Positions 43,712 through 52,251 of a stretch of DNA of 64,000 nt are shown here, one piece after another; the first letter of the stretch is position 1; every line of letters begins with the position of its first letter. Made by a program: the position numbers and the translations under genes. A model generated the notes under the pieces. It saw nothing but the letters and a program-made list of their open reading frames with translations, was not told where the DNA came from and did not search any database. The stretch is from Enterovibrio norvegicus_B (GTDB taxonomy: Bacteria; Pseudomonadota; Gammaproteobacteria; Enterobacterales; Vibrionaceae), in contig NZ_MDAG01000007.1 in the NCBI RefSeq assembly GCF_002876705.1, forward strand, positions 124,001 to 188,000, written 5' to 3'.

Positions 43712-44623
43712 ATGAGTGAAAGCACTCTGGTTGATGTGAAGGTATTGCCTGACACTAACGTTATATTGAATGTGTTGTCCGAGGTTCATCCCCCCACTTT
43801 TTGTGATAACGCCATTGCTAGTGCCAGTATTGATATCAATGGGCAGTCGTTTTCAATATTTATTCAAGAGGATGCAGTCAGCCTTACTCTCTGTAAAAGC
43901 TATGATGCTTCCTCCGGTGCCTATTTTGTCGATGACAAGACGATCACGCTGGAGCACCCCGTTGAAACGTTAAAAGGCTTTTATTTTGGCGGCCAACCTT
44001 GGCTTATCTGCTATCACTCAGACTCTGAATACGCGCAATGTTACCGCATCAATACGACAGAATTGACCTTGGAGAAAAGTGTTACAACGCGTGTGGGGAC
44101 AGGTTTTACGACTATTACCCCGCTTTATTATCGTAATGATGTGTTTTTCGTTGCCTACAACAAAAACACTGGCGCGGTGGCGAAGTATCAAATGATGTCG
44201 CCGGCTTATTCACCGCTTTATTGTCAGGTGAGTTGGTCTGCTACCTGGGCGCAAGGCTGGACGCGGTTTGCTTTCTTTCGTTTAGGGGGAGAGAACTTCT
44301 TCATTAAAACCAACGAAAAATACAACAAGGTGAACATCGATCACTTCATGGACAGCATCGATCTGGGTTCTCACCCCGTGCTGAATGAATCGGCGACGCC
44401 ACTCATGTTGGGATTGTCGGATGTGCAGACCTTCTATGACACCAATAATACCCCGTATTTCTACACCTATCAGCCCGATGGAGGCATGACCTTTAATCGC
44501 TTTGATGGTGATTGTAACGGTTGGAAAGTGGCGCTTACTTGCCAGCAAGCGGCAAACAGTTCATTGCGTCATACCGTTCAACTGCCTGATAGAACGCTTA
44601 TCTTGCTGTGCCAAAACTCATAG
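43712..44623 (+). CDS. Five-repeat beta-propeller-like protein (tachylectin-2-like periodicity)
   Basis: 303 residues from ATG 43712 (AGGAG six bases upstream; ATG 43709 is too close). Five copies of a roughly 50-residue unit with the core hydrophobic-x-GG-x-P-FF-x-x-Y...YR-hydrophobic are visible: IDINGQSFSIFIQEDAVSLT (about 40), GFYFGGQPWLICYHSDSEYA (about 89), PLYYRNDVFFVAYNKNTGAV (about 137), FFRLGGENFFIKTNEKYNKV (about 188) and TFYDTNNTPYFYTYQPDGGM (about 240). A final strand VQLPDRTLILLC may close the ring. Period and number recall the five-bladed lectin tachylectin-2. No signal peptide. Function unknown; carbohydrate or protein binding is plausible. Confidence 0.7.
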   Translation: MSESTLVDVKVLPDTNVILNVLSEVHPPTFCDNAIASASIDINGQSFSIFIQEDAVSLTLCKSYDASSGAYFVDDKTITLEHPVETLKGFYFGGQPWLICYHSDSEYAQCYRINTTELTLEKSVTTRVGTGFTTITPLYYRNDVFFVAYNKNTGAVAKYQMMSPAYSPLYCQVSWSATWAQGWTRFAFFRLGGENFFIKTNEKYNKVNIDHFMDSIDLGSHPVLNESATPLMLGLSDVQTFYDTNNTPYFYTYQPDGGMTFNRFDGDCNGWKVALTCQQAANSSLRHTVQLPDRTLILLCQNS

Positions 44624-44635
44624 GGAGAGTTCATT

Positions 44636-45841
44636 ATGTCTCGTTACACCGATGCCCATACTACTCCTCTTATCGATCCTCTTCTTACACCCCGCCTGTC
44701 CCAGAAGCCGCCTTCTGCTTGCGCTGACATACCCTTACCTGTGGTGAACTGGCAAGCGATTGATCAAACTGCACCAACACGGCTTGACGGCGACCTCAAC
44801 GCAAATGCTGTACCTAATGCTGACCTGATCCTTGTCACTTGGACATCGGCCGAATGGTCCGCGCTAGATCATGTCATGCTGAACAGTTCCACGCCGCGCG
44901 CGTCTGACGATATTGCATGGCGTCAGAAATGGTTTAGCTATTTCAACGACGACACGGTTAACACGTACAGTGAAGATTCAACCAACGACCCGCTGTTCCA
45001 TTTTCAACTGGTCGGGATCAGCAATACGCTCGGCGAGCAACAACGGGTGTTGTTGGTAAAATCACAGGTGCATCTGGCGCATCCGCCTTGGATTGCGGGT
45101 TTAGAATCCATGCTCGATACGCTGTTCGCACGCACTGGCGCGAAACGTATTGTGTCAACAGGTACGGCGGGTGGTGGCGCTATCACTGACATGTTAGGTG
45201 CTGCCATCGTGACGAACATGGCACAGATTAATTTAGAGAAGCCAGAAAATGACACCTGTGGGTATAACCATCAAACGTTTCGCTGTGAAACCTGGTTTCC
45301 TTCTGAGGATTTATACCAGTTAACGCAGCAATCCTTGATGTTTGCGATGGACCAAGTCTGGAATGCCGCGACCATTGCCGACGCCATTGAGGAACTGAAT
45401 CAAGGTCAGAATGAAGGCGCGGGTGAAACGCCAGAGGCGAGCAACGCAAGCGCATCGAATGACACCTACCACTATGCGGATTTGATCAACGCCCCGCTTT
45501 CTCCTGACAATCTCACCCAAGCACACATCAAAGTGGCAAAGGATCAACCCCTGCTGACCACGGATTTTTACTACATTGAAGAAACCGAACGCAGCAGCCC
45601 ATATTGTTTTCTGGAAATGGACGATGCGGTGATTGCCCATCAAGCAGAAAATGCGGGCCTTGAGTATGCCTTTATCCGTAATGTCTCTGACCCTATCGTG
45701 ACGACGCACACTGCCTCGGGAGCGCCTATTCCTGAATCAGTACGCGGTAATTGGTCGGGGATTGTTTACAGCCGTTGTGGGTTTTACAGCAGCTTTAACA
45801 GCGTTCTAATGAGTTGGGCAGCGATTGCAGGTTCTCACTAA
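44636..45841 (+). CDS. Nucleoside-phosphorylase-fold (PNP/MTAN-like) protein
   Basis: 401 residues. The fold's landmarks are present: a beta strand ADLILVTWTSAEWSALDHV (62-80) as at the start of PNP domains, VSTGTAGGG (173-181, phosphate/ribose loop), CFLEMDDAVIAHQAE (324-338, the EM(E/D) ribose motif) and YAFIRNVSD (344-352, catalytic-type Asp352 as in MTA/SAH nucleosidase). An N-terminal extension (1-60) and an insertion (about 200-320) with an acidic low-complexity segment distinguish it from housekeeping enzymes (about 230-240 residues). AGGGAGAG lies upstream of ATG 44636 and it follows the propeller-like gene by 12 bp. Base cleavage of a nucleoside or nucleotide is inferred. Confidence 0.78.
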   Translation: MSRYTDAHTTPLIDPLLTPRLSQKPPSACADIPLPVVNWQAIDQTAPTRLDGDLNANAVPNADLILVTWTSAEWSALDHVMLNSSTPRASDDIAWRQKWFSYFNDDTVNTYSEDSTNDPLFHFQLVGISNTLGEQQRVLLVKSQVHLAHPPWIAGLESMLDTLFARTGAKRIVSTGTAGGGAITDMLGAAIVTNMAQINLEKPENDTCGYNHQTFRCETWFPSEDLYQLTQQSLMFAMDQVWNAATIADAIEELNQGQNEGAGETPEASNASASNDTYHYADLINAPLSPDNLTQAHIKVAKDQPLLTTDFYYIEETERSSPYCFLEMDDAVIAHQAENAGLEYAFIRNVSDPIVTTHTASGAPIPESVRGNWSGIVYSRCGFYSSFNSVLMSWAAIAGSH

Positions 45842-45873
45842 CACCGTACTTTCATCTCGCCTAAAACAACCAC

Positions 45874-45903
45874 GCCACTTGAATTGAATAGGATTCAAGT
45901 GGC
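45874..45903. terminator. Long hairpin between convergent operons
   Basis: Eleven-bp perfect stem GCCACTTGAAT / ATTCAAGTGGC with an 8-base loop, extendable with mismatches, but no long T tract. Position between convergent genes suggests bidirectional termination or mRNA 3' protection. Confidence 0.6.
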
Positions 45904-45933
45904 ACGGTTTGGCTTGTCGCATAGACGTTTAGG

Positions 45934-46380
45934 CTAGGGATACTTTGCCAGTTTACCTGCGATTTTGCTGGCTTTGCCTGAAAGCAAACAGTGATCGGCA
46001 TTGTTGGGAATCGGGTCAGTCACCACTTTCGCGCCGATTTTGTTGAGCCCAGCGACAGTGGAAACGCAATACTGGCCGTAGCCACCGATGCCAGTAAGAT
46101 ACGCGCCGTAGTTAGCTTTATCACTGGTCACTGTGGTGCAGTTAACACTCAGTCCCGAAATGGTGTCGCCGTCACCAGCAACGTGCACGCCACTCCCGTT
46201 TTTAAACGCGGTTGCGCTGCATTTGCCTGCGCGGATCACTAACCCGGTTTTTAATGTCGCGCCCAAAAGCGCATCGTCGGCTGATACGGATGACCCGGTT
46301 TGGCCGTTACAGCCCAAAATAGAAAGAATGAGAGTGGGGATGAGGGCTTTTATCAGCATTGAACGGTTAATGTATATCAT
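45934..46380 (-). CDS. Putative lipoprotein
   Basis: 148 residues. Signal sequence MLIKALIPTLILSIL with lipobox ILGC (Cys24). The mature domain is Gly/Ser/Thr-rich, likely beta-sheet, with four further cysteines (GKCSATAF, LSVNCTTV, QYCVSTV, DHCLLSG) that could make two disulfides. Starts 1 bp after the stop of the zinc-ribbon gene with AGGAG inside that gene, so coupled. Not Lys/Arg-tailed for inner-membrane retention. Family not recognised. Confidence 0.7.
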   Translation of the reverse strand: MIYINRSMLIKALIPTLILSILGCNGQTGSSVSADDALLGATLKTGLVIRAGKCSATAFKNGSGVHVAGDGDTISGLSVNCTTVTSDKANYGAYLTGIGGYGQYCVSTVAGLNKIGAKVVTDPIPNNADHCLLSGKASKIAGKLAKYP

Positions 46381-46381
46381 C

Positions 46382-46606
46382 TTATTGTTCTCCTAATGCA
46401 TTCGCCGAAGCGGCATTCGCTTTATCATTCAGCTTTTGTAACTCAGCGAATCCGTCAACGGCTTTACTTAATTGAGGCTGACTTGCGGGATGCAAACTGA
46501 TTGATGCGCGGCATCGAGGACAACTAAACGCGCGACCAGCCAATAACAAGTTCAGATCAAAATGAATACTCACGTGGCAATCTGGACACGGTATTTGATT
46601 TCGCAT
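46382..46606 (-). CDS. Small zinc-ribbon protein
   Basis: 74 residues. Two CxxC knuckles, C7/C10 (PCPDCH) and C28/C31 (SCPRCR), separated by the hydrophobic linker FDLNLLLAGRAF, followed by a helical Ala/Asn-rich tail (KAVDGFAELQKLNDKANAAS). AAGGAA lies upstream of ATG 46606. Third gene of the leftward operon with two DUF2589 genes. Small zinc ribbons of this form may be adaptors for partner proteins; function unknown. Confidence 0.75.
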   Translation of the reverse strand: MRNQIPCPDCHVSIHFDLNLLLAGRAFSCPRCRASISLHPASQPQLSKAVDGFAELQKLNDKANAASANALGEQ

Positions 46607-46737
46607 GGCAATGTTCCTTAGAAAATAGCCCAGTAAAATAAAATTGGTTGCTAATGTTATTTATTAAACTGGGCGATATTATTTTTATATAATGAAATGT
46701 AAGAATAGATTTTAATAGATACCTTTAGACCTATTTA

Positions 46738-47424
46738 CTATGAGTCATCAGCTTTCTTTGATGAACCGATTGTAATTGGACTAATACTGTTAGAGAAGGC
46801 TTGAATAATTGTGGTGACACCTTGAGGTAAAGGTAATTGTCCCGCACCAACACTCACCGTATATTTCGCGTTATTACTTTTTTGATAGGTGGATTTCTGG
46901 CTAGACGCCGATTGACTGTCATGGCTAATACTGCCTTTCACTTCAACTGACCACCAACCTTCACCCAGTTTAGCGTCGAAACTTCCTTGCTCACTGGTAC
47001 TGCTTGAGGAGGATTGAGAAGATTCATCAGAGTAACTGGATTTCACTTCCATTTCGAAATCAACTTGTACCGTTTCTACACCCAGCGAATTCAATGGAAT
47101 AATCGTAAGTAGTGGTACATCAAATTGTGTGGTGACTTGGTCGATACCCACATCCGGTTTTTCACCATCTTTGGCATCCCCTTCTGAAATAACCCCTCGG
47201 GTAATTTGCATCGTCACCATGATAGGGGTGAGTGAGGTTTTATCTTTCGTATCCGAGCTTTTGTTAAAGCAAGTATCTAACATGAATTTAGTCTGGGTGA
47301 CGGCCATCATACTGTTGGCTTGCGCCGCTGCATTCAGCGGGCCGCCAATCAATGAACGCATAGGAAGGCCGGCAAACTGTTGGGCCATCGAGACTAAGGC
47401 TGGGCCATTGCTTACATCTGGCAT
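46738..47424 (-). CDS. DUF2589 family protein A
   Basis: 228 residues. The N-terminal MRSLIGGPLNAAAQANSMMA (22-41) and the central FDVPLLTIIPLNSLGVETVQ (101-120), VDFEMEVKSS are what I associate with DUF2589. A Ser-rich insertion (SSQSSSSSTSEQGSFDAKLG, about 135-155) and a C-terminal region with KYTVSVGAGQLPLPQGVTTI. No signal peptide. AGGAGC lies upstream of ATG 47424. Function of the family is unknown. It is 55 bp downstream of a second DUF2589-like gene. Confidence 0.78.
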   Translation of the reverse strand: MPDVSNGPALVSMAQQFAGLPMRSLIGGPLNAAAQANSMMAVTQTKFMLDTCFNKSSDTKDKTSLTPIMVTMQITRGVISEGDAKDGEKPDVGIDQVTTQFDVPLLTIIPLNSLGVETVQVDFEMEVKSSYSDESSQSSSSSTSEQGSFDAKLGEGWWSVEVKGSISHDSQSASSQKSTYQKSNNAKYTVSVGAGQLPLPQGVTTIIQAFSNSISPITIGSSKKADDS

Positions 47425-47479
47425 AATATTGCTCCTGATTGTAGGTTAGGTTTTCGGGGTTAACGCCAGCAAAAATCCA

Positions 47480-47998
47480 CTATCCAGGGATCTGTGCTCT
47501 GAGTGCTCGGTCATAGCCTTCAATGAGTTTTTTCAGGCCTTCTGGTGGATCATCGGCATGAATCACTATTTCTAATTCAGCCAATGAAGGGGATGATTTA
47601 TCTGCATTAAATAACCCGCCTTTCTTCGTGCTCGGAAAGGCGATCTCTAATGAGTTATCTTCTTTTACACCCACTTCTAATTCTGTTTTAAATCTCACTT
47701 CGCTAATTCTTGGCGCAGTGACGGGAACAATAGTGAGAAGAGGAACATCGACACCCATTGTTTTAATGCCATCCGATGTTTCAAAAGGATATTCAATCGT
47801 CACATATTTAGGGCGATATAATGTTCGGTTATCATTTTGAACTGAATTAGGCTGTCCACTTCCTTGCAGATTGCTCTCTTCGTTTGGGATCTGATCAAAA
47901 AAACGCTGAAACAATTCTTGGTTCTGGTCTTGTAATTTTTGATTTGCGTTAGCCACACTCAAATGAACGACAGAGACTAACGAATCTAAATTGATCAT
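47480..47998 (-). CDS. DUF2589-like protein B
   Basis: 172 residues. N-terminal helix INLDSLVSVVHLSVANANQK, then VDVPLLTIVPVTAPRISEVR (83-102) with FKTELEVGV, clearly paralogous to the FDVPLLTIIP segment of the neighbouring protein. C-terminus AELEIVIHADDPPEGLKKLI resembles the end of DUF2589 proteins. AAGGGTG precedes ATG 47998. First gene of the leftward operon DUF2589B - DUF2589A - zinc ribbon - lipoprotein. Function unknown. Confidence 0.72.
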   Translation of the reverse strand: MINLDSLVSVVHLSVANANQKLQDQNQELFQRFFDQIPNEESNLQGSGQPNSVQNDNRTLYRPKYVTIEYPFETSDGIKTMGVDVPLLTIVPVTAPRISEVRFKTELEVGVKEDNSLEIAFPSTKKGGLFNADKSSPSLAELEIVIHADDPPEGLKKLIEGYDRALRAQIPG

Positions 47999-48326
47999 GA
48001 TTTCACCCTTTTGTTTCCTGTTCGATATGATGAAATTATTAGGGAGGCGTATTTAATACACAAATCGGATATGGAATATGAGGTATAACAGCTTGGAAAA
48101 AATGCGGTAATAAATACTAGGAGGAATGTATAAAGTGAAAATGTTGAAATGGCAGGATGATTTTTTATTCATTGTGAAGCGTTATGTTGCATGAAAAATA
48201 TGCTGTTCATAGACGCAGTGATACAGAAAGGGTTTTCATTCGTTGATGGCTATTAATGTCATCAAGGTGCGCGAAGAAGATAAGGCGCCTCCGTAAAAGA
48301 TGGCACCTTCATGTCGTGATTACGCG
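47999..48326. other. 328-bp intergenic region
   Basis: AT-rich; should contain the promoter of the leftward DUF2589 operon. No ORF, terminator or known motif recognised. Confidence 0.5.
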
Positions 48327-48680
48327 CTATTTATCTGACCATACAGCAAATTCGTTGCCACTTGGCTCCACGAAATGGAAGCGTCTGCCGCCAGGGAAAT
48401 CGAAGATGGCTTGCACAATTTTTCCGCCAGTTTGGCGAACATTGATTTCAGTTTGTTCTAGGGAGTCGCTATAAAACACAATCAATGCGCCACCTTTACT
48501 TGGTTCTGAATGCATGTCTGCGCGGTAGAAGCCGCCATCAAGACCCACATCAGAAAAGGCGGTGTAATCTGGACCATAGTCAGTGAAAGTCCAGCCAAAG
48601 GCTTCAGAGAAAAAGGATTTGGTGGCGAGTAAATCGCGGGCTGGAAATTCAACGTAATTGATCTTGCCGTGTTGATGCAT
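48327..48680 (-). CDS. VOC-superfamily (glyoxalase/bleomycin-resistance fold) protein
   Basis: 117 residues forming one complete vicinal-oxygen-chelate domain: INYVEFPARDLLATKSFFSE, AFGWTFTDYGPDYTAFSD, and GRRFHFVEPSGNEFAVWS with the terminal metal-ligand Glu region. The substrate cannot be told; many relatives are dioxygenase- or lyase-like. Monocistronic. Confidence 0.85.
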   Translation of the reverse strand: MHQHGKINYVEFPARDLLATKSFFSEAFGWTFTDYGPDYTAFSDVGLDGGFYRADMHSEPSKGGALIVFYSDSLEQTEINVRQTGGKIVQAIFDFPGGRRFHFVEPSGNEFAVWSDK

Positions 48681-49047
48681 CAGTGCACTCCGGTGATATG
48701 GTCAATGCGGTGGGTCCAACTACCCGAACTGACAACCGCAATGCCTCTGCTAATTGACGGAATCTATCTTAATGGAACGCGCGCTATTTCATTGAGATCA
48801 AAGGCGCTTTCTAAAAAAATACACCTGTGAAAAGTGCGGGTAAACCTTCATCACGTGAAATCAATCGAAGCTGTCCGTGATACAGCAGCAAGTTGCAGTC
48901 GGAACTGGGAATGAAGGTAAAGAAAACCAGTGATATAACAACATTCTAGCAACACGTAGACGCAAGAGTGCCCGTCAGGCACTCGCTAACGTGTCTGTTT
49001 AACGGACATTCTCACTTTTGTCTCATCGTTCCTCACTGAAAGACGGG
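48681..49047. other. 367-bp intergenic region with one hairpin
   Basis: Contains GAGTGCC / GGCACTC (48966-48983), a 7-bp stem downstream of the leftward AraC gene; there is no strong T run on either strand, so a terminator role is only possible. Otherwise nothing recognised. Confidence 0.45.
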
Positions 49048-49935
49048 CTAGGTGACTGACGTTTGTGAGGCGTGTTTCTTGCGGTAGGCAAGGGGGCTTA
49101 ATCCGTTAATTCTTCGAAAATGACGGCTGAAATTCGCGAGGTTGTGAAAGCCAACAGTTTGGCTGATGTCGGCGATGGTATCGCTTGTATCACTTAACAG
49201 CACGCAGGCGCGCTGGATACGCACACGGTTTACAAAATCCGTGAATCGATGACCTGATGACTGATGAAAAAAACGTGAGAAATAGGATTCGGTCATGCCG
49301 AGCTTGTCAGCCAACGTTTTGAGGCGTATCGGCTGTTGGTAGTTCTGCATCACGTAGTCGACGACTTCGTTTATTCTGCTTTGTACTGTGCCGGGTTCTT
49401 TGACTTCTGAGGCTGGCATGTTGGAAAGCAAACGGGTGTTGCGCTTGCTGAGGTAGTCAATAAAAGAGAGGAAATGAACCAATCTGGTCACTCCTTCGCT
49501 TTCCCTGACTTTTTGGAAGCATTCGACGGCATTGTCGAAAGGCACATCGAGGAATTCTATCCCCATTTTTGCTTGTTCTAATAAGCGGCCAAACTGAGCG
49601 AGCTCAGGAAAGGATTTGGCCGCTGTATAAAACAAATCTGGCTTGAACAAGATCACCATGTCGCGCAATTCGTGGGTTTCACCAGGCTTTAGCGTGCTCT
49701 CCCAATTGTGAGGGAGCCAAGGGCCAACAAGGGTAAGTTGGCCGGGGGAAAATGGCCCTAAGTGATTACCTATCATGGCTTTGCCATTCGTTTTCACGAT
49801 CAGGTGGAGTTCATACTGTTCATGCACATGCCAGTGAATACTATGATGAGGCACACCGTGTTCTTTGTAATACACGGACTCGTCGTTGATTTGGATGAAC
49901 TCCCATACGGGATCTTTGGTGTTCGGCTCTGCCAT
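49048..49935 (-). CDS. AraC-family regulator of the polyol operon
   Basis: 295 residues: N-terminal cupin-like sensor (about 25-165, HSIHWHVHEQYELHLIVKTN) and C-terminal AraC helix-turn-helix pair (about 185-290, LKTLADKLGMTESYFSRFFH and the signature ISQTVGFHNLANFSRHFRRI). AGAGGAG lies upstream of the ATG. It is the last gene of the mannitol/sorbitol operon, 39 bp after xylB, and is expected to activate the operon in response to polyol. Confidence 0.88.
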   Translation of the reverse strand: MAEPNTKDPVWEFIQINDESVYYKEHGVPHHSIHWHVHEQYELHLIVKTNGKAMIGNHLGPFSPGQLTLVGPWLPHNWESTLKPGETHELRDMVILFKPDLFYTAAKSFPELAQFGRLLEQAKMGIEFLDVPFDNAVECFQKVRESEGVTRLVHFLSFIDYLSKRNTRLLSNMPASEVKEPGTVQSRINEVVDYVMQNYQQPIRLKTLADKLGMTESYFSRFFHQSSGHRFTDFVNRVRIQRACVLLSDTSDTIADISQTVGFHNLANFSRHFRRINGLSPLAYRKKHASQTSVT

Positions 49936-49974
49936 TAAATGCTCCTCTTGAAGGGGGCTATACCTGATAGGTTT

Positions 49975-51438
49975 TTAACCATATGTTGGTGCAAGTGCCG
50001 TAAACAACGCCGTAAACTTAGTGTGTTTCTCAGCGTATAGTTGATGCCTTTTGGCATTGGGTGTGAACGTTTTTTCTATTGCGGGAGAGGGGCACACCGT
50101 GTCAATAGAGTGCGTGGTGTGGCTCAAAATCGCAAGTCGCGCCGCCCCCAATGCAGGCCCCGTTTCTGCGCCGTCGTATTTGTGAATAACAAGATTCAAC
50201 ACGTCTGCGAGCATTTGTAGCCAATAATCGTTTTTCACACCGCCACCGATTGCACCCAATGAGGACAAATGCGTGTTGGCATTTTCAAGCGCGAGTAAGC
50301 AGTCTCTAAAGCTGAAGGCTATCCCTTCTAGTATTGCTTGTGTCATGTGATTTCGCGATGTGTGCGCCGTTAATCCTTCAAAACTGCCTGTTGCAAACGG
50401 GTTGTTGTGCGGGGTGCGCTCGCCATTGAGATAGGGCATGAAAAACACAGGACGATGCAGATCATCTGCGGCTTCTGCTTCGCCAAGCAATTGCTCGATG
50501 GACATGGACGTGATGGATGAGAACCATAGCAACGGACTCGCGCCATTGAGCAAACAGGCCATATGGCACCAACGATCAGGCAAAGCATGCGCAAAAGCAT
50601 GAATGTAGCCTTGAGGGTTCGCACTGTGCTGCGCTTTGGCGACAAAAATTTGCCCCGATGTACCAAGAGAAAGAAAGGCATCGCCTTCATTGACCGCGCC
50701 AATACCAATACCGCCAGCAGAGGCATCACCCGCACCGCCTGCAACAATGACGTTGGTAGACAGCATCAAGCGCTTGGCTATGTCAGGCAGCAGTGAGCCA
50801 CTGATTTGGTTGCCTTCGATGAGGGTTGGCATGTGGTCACGCGTGAGGTGGCAAGCGCTGAGCAGGTCATCATCCCAATCGCGTGCTGCTTCATTTAGCC
50901 ACAAGGTGCCTGCGGCATCGCTGACATCGGTGCAACACGCTCCTGTGAGCATCAAGCGCACGTAATCTTTCGGCAAGATGATCTTGTCGATACGCGCGAA
51001 GATATCTGGCTCGTTATCATGCAACCACAGTAGCTTGGGTGCAGTAAAACCTGGCATGGCAGGAACGCCTGCGCGATAGCCAATGTCTGGACATAGACGG
51101 TTGAGATCTGCACTTTCTTTATGGGCGCGGCCGTCGTTCCATAAAATGGCGGGGTAAACCGGCTCTTGGTTGCTATCAAGGCAAACTGCCCCGTGCATTT
51201 GACCGGATAATCCTATGGCAGCGACATGCTGCCATAGGATTTCATTGCGCTCACGGAGTGCGTCGAAACAGGAGAGCGTACCGTGCCACCAAATAGAAGG
51301 GTTTTGCTCATTCCACAATGCCTGGGGAGAGTCCGTGCCGTAAGACGCCGAGCAACTGTCCAGCACTGTGCCATCGCCGCTCACCAGTAACACTTTGACG
51401 GCGGAGGTGCCGATATCAATACCCAGATACGTGTTCAT
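49975..51438 (-). CDS. xylB: Xylulokinase (FGGY family)
   Basis: 487 residues, typical length. N-terminal LGIDIGTSAVKVLLVSGDGT, IGLSGQMHGAVCLD (xylulokinase-type MHG motif), ILWNDGRA; C-terminal GTSGQIFVA, LNGERTPHNNP and AIGGGVKNDYWLQMLADVL for ATP binding. Phosphorylates D-xylulose; in polyol operons it handles xylulose from arabitol or related sugars, and may also accept fructose. Lies 3 bp after the short-chain dehydrogenase gene. Confidence 0.92.
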   Translation of the reverse strand: MNTYLGIDIGTSAVKVLLVSGDGTVLDSCSASYGTDSPQALWNEQNPSIWWHGTLSCFDALRERNEILWQHVAAIGLSGQMHGAVCLDSNQEPVYPAILWNDGRAHKESADLNRLCPDIGYRAGVPAMPGFTAPKLLWLHDNEPDIFARIDKIILPKDYVRLMLTGACCTDVSDAAGTLWLNEAARDWDDDLLSACHLTRDHMPTLIEGNQISGSLLPDIAKRLMLSTNVIVAGGAGDASAGGIGIGAVNEGDAFLSLGTSGQIFVAKAQHSANPQGYIHAFAHALPDRWCHMACLLNGASPLLWFSSITSMSIEQLLGEAEAADDLHRPVFFMPYLNGERTPHNNPFATGSFEGLTAHTSRNHMTQAILEGIAFSFRDCLLALENANTHLSSLGAIGGGVKNDYWLQMLADVLNLVIHKYDGAETGPALGAARLAILSHTTHSIDTVCPSPAIEKTFTPNAKRHQLYAEKHTKFTALFTALAPTYG

Positions 51439-51441
51439 GAG

Positions 51442-52251
51442 CTAGCTCATCACATTGCCACCGTCGACGTTGTACGTCTGGGCGGTAATGTAGTCGGAAA
51501 GGGGAGAGGCAAGGAACAATGCCATGCCCGCGATGTCATTAGGAACACCCATGCGACCTAAAGGCACTTCTTCGCCAACGAGTGTTTTTTTCTCCCCAAG
51601 AGGGCGGTTTTCGTATTTAGCGAACAGGGCATCCACGCTGTCCCACATTGGGGTATCTACAACGCCAGGGGAAATCCCGTTAACTGTGATGCCATGTTCT
51701 GCCAGTGCGAGTGCGGCGGATTGGGTGTAACTGATCACTGCAGCTTTTGTGGCGCAATAATGCGCGACCAATGCTTCTCCACGACGCCCCGCTTGTGACG
51801 CCATATTGATGATTTTTCCGCCGTTACCTATTTCAATCATGGCCTTCGCGACATCTTGCATCAAAAAGAACATGGCTTTGACGTTCACCGAAAATGCGAG
51901 ATCAAATTCTTCCTCAGAAGCATCCAATATCGGTGCCATGTTAAATATAGCGGCGTTGTTGAACAGCACATCAATGCTGCCGAACTGGGTCAGAGTTGAG
52001 GAAACCAAACGTCGGCGTGTGTCAGGATCCGTGATGTCTCCATGTTGGTATGTCACTTTATCGCCAAATTTATCAATAAGGGCGGACACGCCAACCGACG
52101 GCTCAATAGGAAGGTCGGCAATCACACATTTTGCGCCGCTGGCGAGATAGGCATAGGCGACGGCAAGCCCAATGCCACCATTCGCGCCCGTCAGTAACGC
52201 GATTTTGCCTTGCAATGTAGGTTTGCCATGAAGCTCTAGTGACATTGTCAT
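51442..52251 (-). CDS. smoS: Sorbitol (L-iditol 2-) dehydrogenase, short-chain type
   Basis: 269 residues, classical SDR: NAD-binding LTGANGGIGLAVAYAY (about 18-33), NNAAI, catalytic Ser in NMASQAG and Tyr-Lys in HYCATKAA, and a C-terminal YNVDGGNVMS. Resembles SmoS of Rhodobacter, which oxidises sorbitol to fructose with NAD. The start overlaps the mtlK stop by one base (TGATG) and AGGAG lies upstream. Confidence 0.85.
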   Translation of the reverse strand: MTMSLELHGKPTLQGKIALLTGANGGIGLAVAYAYLASGAKCVIADLPIEPSVGVSALIDKFGDKVTYQHGDITDPDTRRRLVSSTLTQFGSIDVLFNNAAIFNMAPILDASEEEFDLAFSVNVKAMFFLMQDVAKAMIEIGNGGKIINMASQAGRRGEALVAHYCATKAAVISYTQSAALALAEHGITVNGISPGVVDTPMWDSVDALFAKYENRPLGEKKTLVGEEVPLGRMGVPNDIAGMALFLASPLSDYITAQTYNVDGGNVMS

